Assembly (NCBI GenBank): GCA_025093985.1
Contig: JACAAK010000002.1
Location: 1,240,001-1,304,000, forward strand
Direction: 5' to 3'
DNA length: 64,000 nucleotides
Source of the DNA: Calvatia gigantea
Taxonomy: Eukaryota > Basidiomycota > Agaricomycetes > Agaricales > Lycoperdaceae
Every line of letters starts with the position of its first letter. Position 1 is the first letter of the stretch. Made by a program: the position numbers and the translations under genes. Shown here piece after piece: positions 23,588-35,755 of this stretch. The notes under the pieces were generated by a model, which searched no databases, was not told where the DNA came from, and saw only the letters and a program-made list of their open reading frames with translations.

Positions 23588-24206
23588 GGCGAGTCAGGGA
23601 GTAGGAAGAAAAATGAGCAAGGTACGAGAACTGTTTGGGACCTTGGAACGTTGCAGCTTAGCGTTTTTTATATGAAATTCGACCGCGCCACTGATCAATG
23701 GTGTTAAAAAATATACGAGCATATTACATTTGAGTAGAGACGTCAGCTGCGCGGTTCGCAAGGAAACGAGCTGGGTGACCGATGCTATCCAGGTCCGTTC
23801 CTGCTCGGAGGGAGACCCCGCACAAGCCAGTGTATGGTGATGATGTGCCGCTAGGGTCAAATATCAATATATGACTAGTTCCGTACGAGTTCATCAGTTG
23901 GCAAAGAATGAGTGATTTGAAGGGTGTATCGAGATCTTTAGATCGATGAGCGCCAGTTGGAAATAAGTACTTACATAACAAGCTATTGACTTGTTTTCTG
24001 AAGGTCACGCACCCTCCAGGACCTGGAAAACATCCCCACGCCACCCCACCGCAAAACCCAGATCTCGCCTCCTCAAACGCTCGTCTTCTATTGACCAGTG
24101 CTGTTCCTAAAATATAATCGATGGAATGATCAGTAATTGGCTCTCTTTCTCCCTTGTCTCTTGTCCTCACCAAAGGCTGTACGTGACTTGACAACGGACA
24201 CCACCA
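23588..24206. other. Intergenic
   Basis: Presumed promoter of the dioxygenase gene. Minus-strand open frames at 23594-23860 and 23724-24275 show no domain or conserved block and are left out. Nothing else supported. Confidence 0.5.
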
Positions 24207-24438
24207 TGGCCGAGCCGCGAGTACGTACCTCTCGTCCCCATTTTCGCACCTGCAGTATTTTACGAAATCTTTCAAAAATTTCTATTCATTCCAGGGTCGA
24301 AGGAAATTAGCCGCCCTAGACCGCTCCAAGCAACTTGCCTCATTCGTTCAGCAATCGGCCAGCATTCCACCAATAGGCTGCTTGTTCGTATTCCAGATTC
24401 CAGGAACAACATATCACACGTCTGGGCATCCAACATGA
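24207..24438 (+). CDS. Possible small spliced protein of 52 residues
   Basis: I do not recognise this protein. ATG 24207 sits in a strong context (ACCACCATGGCC). A GTACGT donor follows after five codons, and a TTCATTCCAG acceptor ends at 24294. The second exon is open to TGA at 24436-24438. The product starts MAEPRGRRKLAALDRSKQLA, is basic at first and then neutral. Support is only the start context and splice signals. It could be a real micro-gene, the first exons of a longer or degraded gene, or chance. Confidence 0.25.
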
Positions 24439-25102
24439 AACATCTCGGATTCTTAGGAATGGAATCCAACTTCTGAAGCACCATCCAGAGAGGCGCGGTC
24501 CTCGCCCATCCCACACTCCCACGTTTATCTCAGTTGCCTTCTTGGATTGCGCCCAGAGACTCAAACTGGGATGTTTGAACACTTGTGCCAGCGTCGGCAC
24601 ACTAATCTGCATATGTTCCTCCGTGTTTTGATCCATAGGCACCAGGAATCAAACAAGACTGGCAGTGCGCTGATCAGGTGATAATGGCGAAATCTTGCGT
24701 TGCTTTTGATAATCCTCGGGAAGCAACTATCGACATCGCACTGCCTGCACTTGCACCTTCTACGTGGCCTCCTACGTGAACGGACTCTGGTCACAGGGTA
24801 ACTCGGCATGACAAATACTTGTTAAAGTACCCCGATCAAGCAGTTCAAACGTCGACGCCCCGTAGAAGCTTTCTCGGAGTCACGAGTATGATAATTCCAA
24901 CCATACCAAATAGGCTTCCACTGTCAAACGCGGTTTTACACTGCCTATTAGTCTGGTACACTGACGGGGGTCTGATCACGGAACCGGATCACCCAGAACA
25001 TTGAGTTTTGAGCATTTGCATGAGTCAACGCGAAGTCGCCCGTTCAATAACAGTCATATTCATTAACAAAACGTGGGTATAACAAAGACAATGCATCCTA
25101 GT
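24439..25102. other. Intergenic
   Basis: No gene supported on either strand. Short open frames here have no recognisable content. Confidence 0.5.
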
Positions 25103-26982
25103 TCATGGAGGAGTTGGCTCGTGCCTCCATTTGAGCCAGACTGCATTGCCATCACCATTGTCTTCAACATCGCATCTGCGCTGTGCAACCTCAAGCACCT
25201 TCTCCCTAACTCCCATCTTGCCTGATCGCAAATCATTGAATCTAGTTACCAATTCATCCAAACGTATGCCCGTTACTCCACCCGATCTGTGTGACCCACA
25301 AACTACCTGACCAATTTCCTCCTCGGTAGGCAATGCGAACTTGGATGGCGCAGGGAGATCACCACGATCTAAAGACTCTGGAATCTCTAACTCTGGTGTT
25401 GATGCCAAATAGGCCGATCTTGGATCAAAGAAGCGGTTCACTAGCTCATCGTTGACTTCGGCCAAAGTAGCAGGTGCCCAGTTCGGGCATTCACCCTCCT
25501 TGTGAGTCTTTTCAATAATGACGGCGTTTACGCCCGTAATGAAATCGGGGGTGGCTTGTCTCTGAGTTTCGGGAGTCAATGGTCAAGGAATATGCTTTCA
25601 GGGCTCGGACCTACGCAAAAGGCCGCAGCTATTTTCAGCTCCAAGTTGAGCGCTTCAAGGAGCGTCATTGTTTTACCCTGTCTGATGGCTTTGAGAGCAA
25701 CTTTGAGACTGGTAGGACTCCGGAGTTCGAGTTTCCGCAGCGTGCTGCGGGCGAAATCTTGCACGGACAAGTTCTTGTGCTTCGTCAACGACTCCAAATC
25801 CTTAAGAATATCCTCGGCACAGTCATGACGGAAAGCAAAATCTAAGGCCGCGCGGACGGGACCGGTAAATGGTGGGGGCGGATCTTCCGGTTGGCGCTCC
25901 GAAGATAGTTCCTCAATTGTTCGATCAACTATTGATGGATGGACTTTATCCAGCGCTGATAGCCTATCAATGAGCACTGGGACCCTTCTTGAAGGGATGA
26001 AATGTGTTGCGCAACCAAGTTCACTGCAAAAAACAAGATCATCAGTTCATCTCCGGACATGGAACAAGGCAGAGAATGTTTACAATACTGCACGCCCACG
26101 CAGTATATCCGACGTCAGTCCAAGATAAGTCCCTAGTTCGCCGTCCAAACGCGAGAGGAAATAACTGGCACCGACGTCGGGACAGTATCCAATTTTTGTT
26201 TCCGGCATTCCAAAGAGAGTATTTTCAGTCGCGATCCTAAACGGAGCATTTGCGGCAAGTCCTACACCACCACCCACTGCAAATAGTTAAATTTAATCCC
26301 TAGTTCCGGGTCATGATGAACAGATACATACAAGTGATTCCATCCATTACAACAACATATGGCTTCTTCAAAGCCGCCAGAATGTAGTCCATCTCAAACC
26401 TGAGCGGCAGTTATAAGCCTAATAGTTAGAGTTGAAACACCAATGAATGACATACTCGCGTTTAAAATAATCTATGGCTTTGGGGAGCGTCGCTGGGTCA
26501 GCGACATACTGAACAACACCTATTAGGATATATTGAGGTGTCGTGGAAACATAGGGAAAAAAGGCAACTGACTTGCAACGTCACCCCCGCTGCAGAAAGC
26601 TCGTCCAGTGCCTGTTCCAAGGATTGTACCACAAAGGTCGGAAGCACTCCATTCCTATTGGAATTTGACACGTCAACGCGAGGACAAGTAGCATTGGAAT
26701 TCATACTTCGATTTTTGGCCGGAGCAGGGCTAGCATTGTTTCGTCGAGTGCATTAAGCTTCTTGGGGCGATTCAACGTGAACTTCCGAAGGCTTTGATTT
26801 GATTCGAAAAGAACGGTGGGCTAATTTGCTCGCTGTGAGCATAAAATTGCGGTGAGTAAAGCCGGTAGCCCTACCTCGGAGGCATCGGTAGACATCATGT
26901 GCAGAGCAATCCTGTTCGCCCGCTGCGCTGCACGAAGGCCACCCCGAGACATACCTCTCAGAAAGAGAGTAGTAGTCAGCAT
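25103..26982 (-). CDS. EHD3: 3-hydroxyisobutyryl-CoA hydrolase, mitochondrial (HIBCH/Ehd3)
   Basis: This crotonase-fold enzyme hydrolyses 3-hydroxyisobutyryl-CoA in valine catabolism; the yeast homologue is also known as a mitoribosome component. Splicing gives [20 protein letters not shown] then NALDETM at the N-terminus. The central block [20 protein letters not shown] lies near 26350-26230, followed by [20 protein letters not shown] then FLSRLDG, which is diagnostic for the HIBCH branch. The C-terminal part includes [20 protein letters not shown] and a family tail near 25560-25110. I chose ATG 26982: it gives [20 protein letters not shown], an arginine-rich, acid-free mitochondrial presequence. 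The frame is open further up only from a GTG. The gene is divergent from the TBCE gene with 192 bases between starts. Confidence 0.93.
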
Positions 26983-27174
26983 GAGAATCAGCTTGGAGTT
27001 CCGGTAACCTCGCTACACGGAAAATGATGGGACTGTAAGCTCGCCGCAATCCCGAAAACTGGACGTGTGTTATCACGTGATAGCCCCCTTTCCGAATCCC
27101 GGTCTCTAATTTTAACTGATCAAACCCGTCTCAAGCTTCAGCTTCAAATTTGCCAACCCCCTTCTCCCTTCACT

Positions 27175-29189
27175 ATGACGGAATGCGGCGCGCGCTTGGT
27201 TTATAAGGGTTATATCGGTACCGTCAGGTTCGTTGGGCCCGTTGAAGGAACATCTGGCACCTGGTTGGGTATTGAATGGGATGACCCAATTCGCGGCAAA
27301 CACGACGGTTCAAAAGATGGGAAGCAGTACTTCACCTGTCTGTAAGATTGACCCACCCATTGCCTCTCCCAGGAACCTTTCAATCTCTTCATTGTAGGGT
27401 TCCCCGCGCAGGCTCGTTTATTCGGCCTTCTGCGGATATCTGTTACGGAAAACCTTTTCTCGCCGCTCTCAGAGCCAGGTACATCGAGGCACAACATGGC
27501 TCTGGATCGCAAGAGCTCGTCATCCTGGGATCCTCACAGGGCGCGATTCAGGTAGAAGCCGTTAACCTGGACAAGGTTAGGGAAAAGCTATCTGATCTTT
27601 CCTCCCTGCACGAAGTGAGTTTAGATGGTGAAATGGTCGCAAGCGGCGAGTCTCCAGGAGTGGTACGTGATGTCTGTCCAAGTGAGTGCTCGTCAACCGC
27701 GTGAATAGAGAGAGTGACAGTTGTGTGTATCAGATATCAGGGGGCTGGATTTGTCCAAGAGCTTGATTCATTCTTGGAATACCATTGCTGCGATCGCCAG
27801 AGAGCTTCCGTCTCTACAGAGATTATATCTTAAGTAAGTGCTGACTGGGTTGGATCTTCACGATTCTGAGGCCGAGCGTACAGTCAAAACCGCTTTCAGC
27901 CGCTCACGATTGCCGGTAACATGAGGGGTTGTTTCGACTCCCTGACAGAACTCAGGTTGAACAACACATTAATCGGTTGGCACGACGTTATAAGAGTGAT
28001 CGTAACCATGCCCAAACTACGGGACCTCGAAGTAGGGTACAACTGCCTCACCGATGACACCTTCCGTCCCAGTCACCTCCCTCGGTTGAACACGCCCATT
28101 CGAGCGATAAATCTGGACGGTAACAAAATCTCGGGATGGGAAGGCGTTTGCACTGCCTTGCTTGAGTTTCCATTGTTCCGTGCCGTCTGCCAATCTTATG
28201 GACATTGTATCGCTGACTTGATGGTGTATTATAGCCTGGAACGAGTCATACTCGCTAGCAACCAGATAGTAAACATTCCTTTCCCGACATCCCAACAAAG
28301 GACGCTGCAATTTAAATCCTTCTCATTATCCTGTAACGGCCTGAAGCTGTGGAGCAACATATCCGCTCTTGCAGCCTGGACTCCCTCACTGGAATCACTA
28401 ACCCTCAATGGAAATCCAGTTATAACTGGTGAGATAAACTCCCGATAACTGACAAATGTCTCCTTGAGCCAAACTGGTTTGAGATTTTTCGCAATCCGCC
28501 CGACCCTTAATCTTAGCACGATGGGCGACGCTAAAGATTCTCGATGGGGCAGTTGTAAGTGCACCAATCTTCAGCTTTTCATTTCCGTTTACTCAGCAAC
28601 CTAGATTTCGGCAAAGGAGCGCCGTGATGCCGAACTGTATTATCTTTCGTATATCGTCAAACATGGGCCCAAGTCAGAGAATGAAAGGCGTAAGGAACAC
28701 CCAAGATGGCAGGACCTATGTTCGGGTGTGTCACTTTCAAGCGCTTGCTTTCCGGGCACCGCCATTCAATTAGATCCATTCTTTAGAACACGGTAAACCC
28801 GATGAATCACTGCCAAAACCTCTGGCAGATACATTGAAAAGTCGGTTGCTGGGTGGGTATGCGGTGTTTGGTCTCATGTAATGTAGCTGAAACCGTGTGC
28901 CTAAGAACTTCGATTGCATCAGTCATCAATGCCACTCAGCTCAGGCGCGCTCGAAAATTGCCTGAAGGAAAGCACAGAGACTCTCTTACGAGTCTTGCCA
29001 ACAATGACGCTGAAGGGCTTGCGATCTAAAGTACGGAAAACCTTAGGCCTCCGCGGCAATATAAGAGTCACTATGTTCATGGTGATGAACGATTGTACCC
29101 TCATTCCGCTCGAAGAAGATCACGATGGCCACGACCTCTCTTGGATTGGCCTCCAGAATAATTCCCAAATCCTGTGCTCTGTCCAATGA
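27175..29189 (+). CDS. PAC2: Tubulin-specific chaperone E (TBCE/Pac2)
   Basis: Cofactor E takes part in folding and dissociating the alpha/beta-tubulin heterodimer in the cytosol. The start MTECGARLVYKGYIGTVRFV opens a CAP-Gly domain (TWLGIEWDDPIRGKHDGSKD, then VPRAGSFIRP across an intron). Leucine-rich repeats follow: IRGLDLSKSLIHSWNTIAAI, LTELRLNNTLIGWHDVIRVI, and a third around IRAINLDGNKISGW. The C-terminal exon (about 28910-29189) encodes a ubiquitin-like domain ending PLEEDHDGHDLSWIGLQNNS then QILCSVQ. This CAP-Gly, LRR, UBL order is unique to TBCE. At least six introns are present. No truncation was seen. Confidence 0.92.
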
Positions 29190-29556
29190 AAAACACCTGA
29201 ATTACCTTTACTACTGTCAATTACACCATTACAAGTAAAGACCGGATGGTATAAGGGCATTGTCGCACTAACACGAGCATCTTTAAAGTTTTCCTATCAC
29301 CTCATGTGACGAGTGGGACCTGGGATCCACGGGCTATGTCGTTGGATGGCCTTTTAAATTCATGTGCAGTTGTTCGGTCAGAGCGTTCCTCAAAACTGGC
29401 CTCGCGCCTGGGACCAACTATCGACCATGAAAGAAGTATACGGTCCGCGTAAACGACAACACCATTATCGAGAGACACCAAGATCAAAGCAAACACGTCA
29501 TCGAAAGCCGACCGTTTTTAACCTGGATTGGCCCGGCCGCCTATACCAAAGAGCTT
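29190..29556. other. Convergent 3' intergenic region
   Basis: Lies between the stop of TBCE (+) and the stop of the SR protein gene (-). No gene supported. The plus-strand frame running through 29364-29948 is antisense to the SR gene and is rejected. Confidence 0.5.
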
Positions 29557-30978
29557 TTAACGAGACCAACCACTTTCACCATTTGTATGTCTCGACCTTT
29601 CGTCATATCGTTCATCCTTCTCGTCACGTCTTCGGTCGTCCCTGCGGCGATCGTAGTCATCCCTGCGGCGGTCATAATAATAATCAGAGGGTCTGCGGTC
29701 ATCATAGCCTCCTCGCCGGTAATCATCGTACCCTGCAGGCCGCCTATCATAATCCTCCCTCCTGGGGGGTGGAGACCTGGGTCGACGATCCTCATACTCA
29801 GGACGGCGAGGAGGTGATCTGGAACGGTCCCGACGGTATCTATCATCCCTGTAACGTTCGCCCCCATAGCGATCATCACGTCTGTCATCGCGACGATAGT
29901 TATCAGGACCAGCACGCTGAGAATGAGTCAGTTCGACGCGAAGAGTAGTACCACGGAGGAAAACACGAACAGAATCATCAAAGGCTACCCTGACAGGCCT
30001 TCCTCGGAGTTCTTTGCCGTCGAGTTCTTTCACGGCTCTGTCGGCGTCCTCTCGAGAAAGATATTCGAGAATACTGTCAACACCATCATAAGTATAATGT
30101 ACACCCTAAGGCTCTTGAAACGAACCCTTGACCAGGAGTGTCACGATCGATATCAGCAAAAGACACACTGCCAGCGTCGCGTCCGAAGTCTTTGAGGTCC
30201 TATGATGGTCAATTTGTTAGGTTCTGTCCACTGGTAATATCATTATCGCGTTTCAGCCCGATCGAAGACCATGTCCACGAATTCCTGAACGTCACAAGGT
30301 CGTAGCGAGGATGTACCCGGCAGAAAATTCGGATGGGATCCAACGTCGGGGATATACTCGAAAGAAGCCATTGATCCAAGAAGCAATCATACCTGCCAGC
30401 TTGTGTCACGAGAGACACCGGTGACGATGAGTCGGATACCAGGAGGGCGACGGGTCCGGGGACTACAAGAAATAAATGTGTTGTGTTTATCTTTTCAATG
30501 AGCCTTCATCATACCCATGGTTGCGGTCACCCTCGTAAGGGTCTCGACGGGGTCGGCTCTCTTTAGCGAATTCGACCACAATGCTGTCGAGGGATCGTTA
30601 ATTTCACTCGCGTCGACTACAACCAACTCACTTTGCACCCATGAAACTTTTTCCATTAAAATTGTGGACAGCGTCTTCGGCATCCTGGAATGGGTTGGAT
30701 ACAAGGAGAAACAACAATGATATTACTCACCTTGGGGCTTTCAAATTCAACAAAACCGAAACCTAACGACCGCGTCAACACGAGGTGAAGGTATTCCTCA
30801 TAGTAACCTACCAGTCATGACACGACAGTCGATAATGCGGCCAAAGCCGTCGAAAAATTTCTGAACATCCTCAGTACGAGTATCTGCGGGAAGTCCTGTG
30901 AGGGTATGCGTGAATTAGAAGCCAGCAGTGGTTAAAATCTGAAGGAAACATACTGCCGAGATAAAGGCGCCGGGACAT
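29557..30978 (-). CDS. srp2: SR splicing factor with two RRMs (SRSF1/Srp2-like)
   Basis: This is a nuclear serine/arginine-rich pre-mRNA splicing regulator. ATG 30978 begins MSRRLYLG, and splicing continues RLPADTRTEDVQKFFDGFGR, the first half of RRM1; the RNP1-like GFGFVEFESPKDAEDAV is near 30750-30670. The second, pseudo-RRM carries SWQDLKDF near 30390 and 30200, the signature of the SRSF1 subgroup, and continues KELDGKELRGRPVRVAFDDS. The tail (about 29900-29557) is rich in RDRSRSPP, RRDDRRD and DYDRR repeats and ends HTNGESGWSR. The gene is cut into many short exons. The exact orthologue among fungal SR proteins is not certain. Confidence 0.88.
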
Positions 30979-31414
30979 TGTGGTTAGTGAACAAGAATGT
31001 GTTGATCGAAATTGGACTCCGCCAAGTGGACAGCCTCCACACAGTTGGGGAGCACGGACCACCTGCGTGATCCTGAGAAGCATTTTGATTAAAACTCTCC
31101 TTTGACTGAATTTTCACCAACACCTTCACAGAGGGCTATAATTCAGAAGTTGCTGCAGCGCAAAATGCAACAGACGTCTGAGATGGGAACTTTTGAACTT
31201 CCCAGGTGAGTGGTGCGCAGCTGAAGGATGAGCGCTTGAGCGGCTACCTGCGGCTACGCCGTGAATGATATCACACATTCCTGAGTCAAGGTTCATTGAA
31301 CGTTCAACCGGTTCGTTGCGACACTGGGGAGTATCGTTGTTCACAGGTAAACCCGAGTCTTATTTGTACAGATGGAAAAGATAGGCGAAAATTAAATACG
31401 AGAGTGCTACGAAT
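30979..31414. other. Intergenic between SR gene start and NFS1 stop
   Basis: Presumed promoter of the SR protein gene and 3' UTR of NFS1. No further gene or RNA supported. Confidence 0.5.
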
Positions 31415-33416
31415 CTAATGTTGTGACCAGTCAATACTGTTGATGTCAATGCCCTCTTGCACCATCTCCCATAGCGGACTGTCAACTATGTCAGTTCAGT
31501 TTCTGGAAAGGGAAGAAGCTATTCACCTCATTTCACGGAGCCTGTCAACGGTCCTGATAATGTGCTTCACCACAAAGTCCACCTCAGCTTCTGTTGTGAA
31601 CCGCCCGAGTCCAAACCGTAAAGAAGAGTGTGCCATGTCCTCAGCAGCGCCTAAAAAGAAGTAGACACGTTCTTAACACCCGCCGCGTTTCGTCGGATAC
31701 CGTGAAACTCACCAAGGGCGCGAAGGACGTAGGAAGGTTCTAGGGAAGCGGATGTACAAGCGCTTCCAGACGATAGAGCGATATTCTATTCATCGAAATG
31801 ACAAACACGCCAGGCGAATAAAAGGTGCACAAACCTTCAGTGCCATGAGTAAGCTCTCGCCCTCAACATATGAGAAGCTTAAGTTGACGCAACCAGGATA
31901 TCCGTTTGGATCACCGTTGCGCACAACATATTCAACTTTCTCATTGATTTTCTTGATCAGACGATCAGAAAGCTCTTTAATGCGCGCATGATCTCTCTGT
32001 TAAATTGCGTCAGTACAGGTGTAGTTGCCAAGACGTTCAAGACTGGGTATCAGTACCCCTGCACATATGTCATTGCTGAGCCGATAAGCAACCAGGTGCG
32101 CTACTAGCATCACTCAACTCATCGAGCGAACTAGAAGTGTGCAGGAATCATCATACCAACAACCCGAATTAGACACTCACGGCCATTTCTTTCTGCGCAA
32201 TCCGGGCAGCTTCTCCAATTCCGACAACTAGAGCGGTAGGCAATGTCCCGCTGCGCAGTCCACGCTCTTGACCGCCCCCACTGAATATGGGCTCCAACCT
32301 GACACGGGGTCGCCTTCTCACGTAGGCTGCGCCAACTCCTTTGGGACCATAAATCTTGTGCCCTGAAATACTCATCAAGTCGATATTCATTTCGTTCACA
32401 TCCAAAGGTATCTTCCCGATAGCTTGGGCTGCATCCGTGTGGAAGTAAACGCCTCGATGTTTGCGCACAATTTCGCCTATTTCCTTGATTGGTTGGATAA
32501 CGCCAGTTTCGTTGTTGACGGTCATAATGGTCACCAGCGAAGTGTCAGGCCGGATAGCTGCTTCAAGGACCTTGAGGTCAATTACGCCGTTCTGCTGGAC
32601 CGGGAGATATGTAATATCAAATCCTTCTTCGCCGAGCTTTCGGCACGAATCGAGCACACATTTGTGTTCCTTCAAAGCCAAGGAATGAAGAGGGAGATAT
32701 AAGGTATGGGAAATTTTAACACACCGTCTGGGTCGTTATAATATGACGTTTCTTTTCCTTGTGGAAGTGTGCTACGCCTTTTATTGATAGGTTATTAGAT
32801 TCCGTGGCTCCCGAAGTAAAGATGATATCCTTCGGGTCAGCGCCAATCAAATCCGCAACATGCTAAAAAGTGGATATTAGGCGATTGAGCCAACAGAAAA
32901 CCAAATTACATACTTTACGGGCATCCTCGACAGCTTCTTCAGCCTCCCATCCGTAAGCGTGGGTCCTGCTATGAGGGTTACCATACTGGTCAGTCAAGTA
33001 TGGAAGCATTGCATCTAAAACACGTGGATCAACAGGAGTAGTAGCCTAGTAGAAGACTACTCAGTATAGGCCCATACAACGACGTTCTTGGAGTTAAATT
33101 CCCGCACCTGCATGTCCAAGTAAATTGGCCTCGTCTTTCCCTCCACCGAATTTTCACGCTGTGGGGCTGCGAGCTTAAAGCCGAGCATATCTTCGGAATG
33201 GCAAGTGAGGAACAAGTCTCTAACCTTGAATATAGAAAACAGCGTACCTGTGCGAGGAGTGAAGTGGCTTTCATCCTTGTATGTCGAGGGCACATCCACC
33301 ACGCTTGCTCTGTCGGCACCAGACGGCTGCACGAAGGATCTTCGAGCTTGACACCCTGTAACCACGCATTTTGTGACGGTTCGCCTTGCAACACCACGAG
33401 TAAGTCTGGCTAACAT
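31415..33416 (-). CDS. NFS1: Cysteine desulfurase NFS1, mitochondrial
   Basis: Nfs1 is the PLP enzyme that takes sulfur from cysteine for iron-sulfur cluster assembly and tRNA thiolation. ATG 33416 gives [20 protein letters not shown], a basic mitochondrial presequence. RPIYLDMQ begins the enzyme proper. The exon at 32681-32180 shows [16 protein letters not shown] and the PLP lysine in [13 protein letters not shown], then [20 protein letters not shown]. The active-site cysteine loop is [19 protein letters not shown] near 31780-31720. The C-terminus [20 protein letters not shown] then H is the family's conserved end, which interacts with the scaffold. All expected key residues are visible. Confidence 0.96.
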
Positions 33417-34039
33417 GTTGAACACCAAGAAAGAAGGTGGTTGATCAGATAACTCGAGAAAGCAAACCGGCGAGAGAGAGCTTAGCAAATGACAAACCAC
33501 CCGGGTGAGGGAAGTGGAACTGCGGGTTTGTGATCACGTGACGAAAAGATCAATGCTAAGCGCTAAATGCTCCCCACACACTGTGGCAATTGCTGTCCTG
33601 ACCTTATATCCTATCTATAAGGGCTGGATGTTCATTGTGATTTCAGAACCATGTCTTAGCCCTCATTCTTGTCGTTGGCGTAGAAAAAGTGGTTCTTCAG
33701 GTGTGACACAACCAGGTGAGTTCGCGAGCCGACCTGGATCGATCACTTCCCCGAACGGCGGGATCCTCCTTGGAAAACCCCGACCATAATCCGATAATCA
33801 ATCCCAAGACACCCAACCTCCCAAATGCGCAGATTTCAAGTCAAGTGCAATCGATGAGGGAGAAAACTTGAAGGACTCCATAATTTGTCAAATTCTTCCA
33901 AAGGGTGATGCAAAACTTATCCCTTATGGCGATCGTAAAACCAGTGCTACAGATATCCGTGTCGAAACGTATTAAGCAAAGATAAATACAACAGAATTTT
34001 GGAGCTTTGATTCAATATGCGAAGTACACGTGTGGAAGT
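33417..34039. other. Intergenic, NFS1 promoter and cellulase 3' flank
   Basis: No supported gene. A plus-strand open frame at 33505-33789 has no recognisable content. Confidence 0.5.
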
Positions 34040-35700
34040 TTAGAGAGCAGGATTGGCAAACCTGACCAAGTTCTCGAAATAAGCCTGGAACCAGGTGCCG
34101 GCCTCGGGAGCAGGGACATGGGCATCACTGTAAAGTCGGTCAGCGAGATATTCGGCACCAGGCCTGGGGATAACTTACGAAGCAACGCAGTGAGAGTCGA
34201 AACGAGGAGAGGAACTATCGCTGGTACCGTCGCATTCGCCTCCAGGCTTGACCCAGACGATAGCATCGATAAGGCTGGAGCCAGTGTTGGTGGTCGGGTG
34301 CATACCAAAACCAGCATTCTTGACGTTACACCAGTCACCCCACTGGTTCCTGAGGTTCTGAACACCAGAACGACCTTGATCGACGATGAAGTGAGCCGGG
34401 AAGCCGGAATTGGAGAGTTGGGGACCGAGAGCCTGATATTTAAAGTTAGCACTGATATGAAAAAGCGGGAGCAGATGAAATTACGTTAATGTAGTGCATC
34501 TCATCGAAGTTGGGGTTGCCTTGTGTGGCGGGATCAGGAGAAGCGGCGGAGAGAGCATTGTAATTGGCGACGTTGGTGGCGAGGCCACGGACGAAGGACG
34601 GCTTGCCGGCGTCGTTATAGAGTTGAGCGAAAAGTTGGGCAGCAGGGGACAAGTTGGCGGGCCAACCGAGCCAGCCAGCATGGCCAGCATCGAGGTACAT
34701 GTAGACGCCGACGGAGTTGAGTTGCTGCATAGCGTACTTGACACCCTCCTTGTAGGCGGTCTGAGCACCAGAGCACTTTGCAACATTCAGGTTGGTAACC
34801 AGATTAGCGAGCGAATCAGGTTCAATGACCGCGACAACGCGGACGCTAGGGAATTCTGTCGGGAGGAAGGTAAGCACTCTTCAAACGTCAAGACAAGGGA
34901 AGGCCAAATGCTCACTCTTGACCTGGGCAACGATCTGATCAATGTAGTCCTTGTATTTGTTGAGGCCATCGTTTGCAATCGAAAACTCTCCGTTGGAGGC
35001 GAGGGCGGCACAATCACGATCGGGCAAATCGTAGACAACGATTTGAACCAATTGTTTCTGGCCGGTTGATTGCTGCTGAGCCTGAGCACTGGCGAGGTAT
35101 GTGCCGAGGGTAGGGACTTTGGCAACAACATCGAACCAGGTGAAAGTAGGGATATTAGCAACCTTCAGGGCCTTGGCCTTCAAGGTAGAGTCGGAGATGG
35201 CGGCGGCAGCGCTGTTGACTTCGTCAGCATAGAAAGGCGTCAACCAGACCTATTGGATGGGTAAGTATGTGCCAGGAAGAGGGCGGGCGATACAACCTAC
35301 ATTGTAACCAGTATATGGGTTGCCGGCAGCAGGGGAGGTGGTGCCGGTCGGAGATGAGGTGGTGGAGGTGGGAGTGCCGGTTGTTCCTCGAGTTGTGCTG
35401 GTAGTTGAAGGCGTTGTTGTGGTCCCTGCGGGCCTATAACTAGGTTGAGAACCCAAGTGGACAAGCCGCCGTTTACTACTTACAGGCACTGAGAGTAAAA
35501 GTCGTTCTGCTTGACACAAGCGGCACCAGCAACGCAAGTAGTTCCGCCAGCTGAAAACCTAGTCAGGAATCTAACTCAACCAAGGAGCGATTAGACGTAC
35601 TCCAATTGATACCACCGCACTGTGCCCACATAGGCTGTTGGGCCTCGACAAATGCGGGGATGAGGGAGGCAAGAGCCAACAACGAAGCGAACTTGAACAT
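34040..35700 (-). CDS. cel6A: Secreted cellobiohydrolase II, GH6 with N-terminal CBM1
   Basis: This inverting exo-cellulase releases cellobiose from the non-reducing ends of cellulose. ATG 35700 gives a signal peptide (MFKFASLLALASLIPAFVEA). CBM1 follows directly: QPMWAQCGGINW, then after an intron GGTTCVAGAACVKQNDFYSQ then CL, with the expected cysteines. A Ser/Thr/Gly/Pro linker (about 35430-35330) leads to the GH6 domain. Visible blocks include QIVVYDLPDRDCAALASNGE with the catalytic-acid aspartate region, YLDAGHAGWLGWPANLSPAA, NAGFGMHPTTNTGSSLIDAI and WVKPGGECDGTSDSS. The end is NLVRFANPAL. It appears complete. A TATA-like box lies 48 bases before the start, as expected for a strongly inducible gene. 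Confidence 0.96.
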
Positions 35701-35748
35701 TTTGTTATGGGGGGAAAGCTCCTGGGGCTGCTACGAATTTGTCTATCA

Positions 35749-35755
35749 ATTTATA
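35749..35755 (-). promoter_or_regulatory. TATA-like box of the GH6 cellulase gene
   Basis: TATAAAT on the minus strand, 48 bases upstream of the start codon, in a context GCGTATAAATTGATAG. Position fits a core promoter with a short 5' UTR. Confidence 0.5.

Noticed and set aside
23594..24275. Minus-strand open frames of 88 and 183 residues
   Set aside because: No domain, no splice support, and they overlap each other in different frames.
29364..29948. Plus-strand open frame of 194 residues
   Set aside because: It is antisense to the RS-rich tail of the SR protein; repetitive RS codons create long shadow frames.
34012..34489. Open frames of 146-191 residues on both strands over the cellulase
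   Set aside because: These are shadows of the GC-rich GH6 coding exons.
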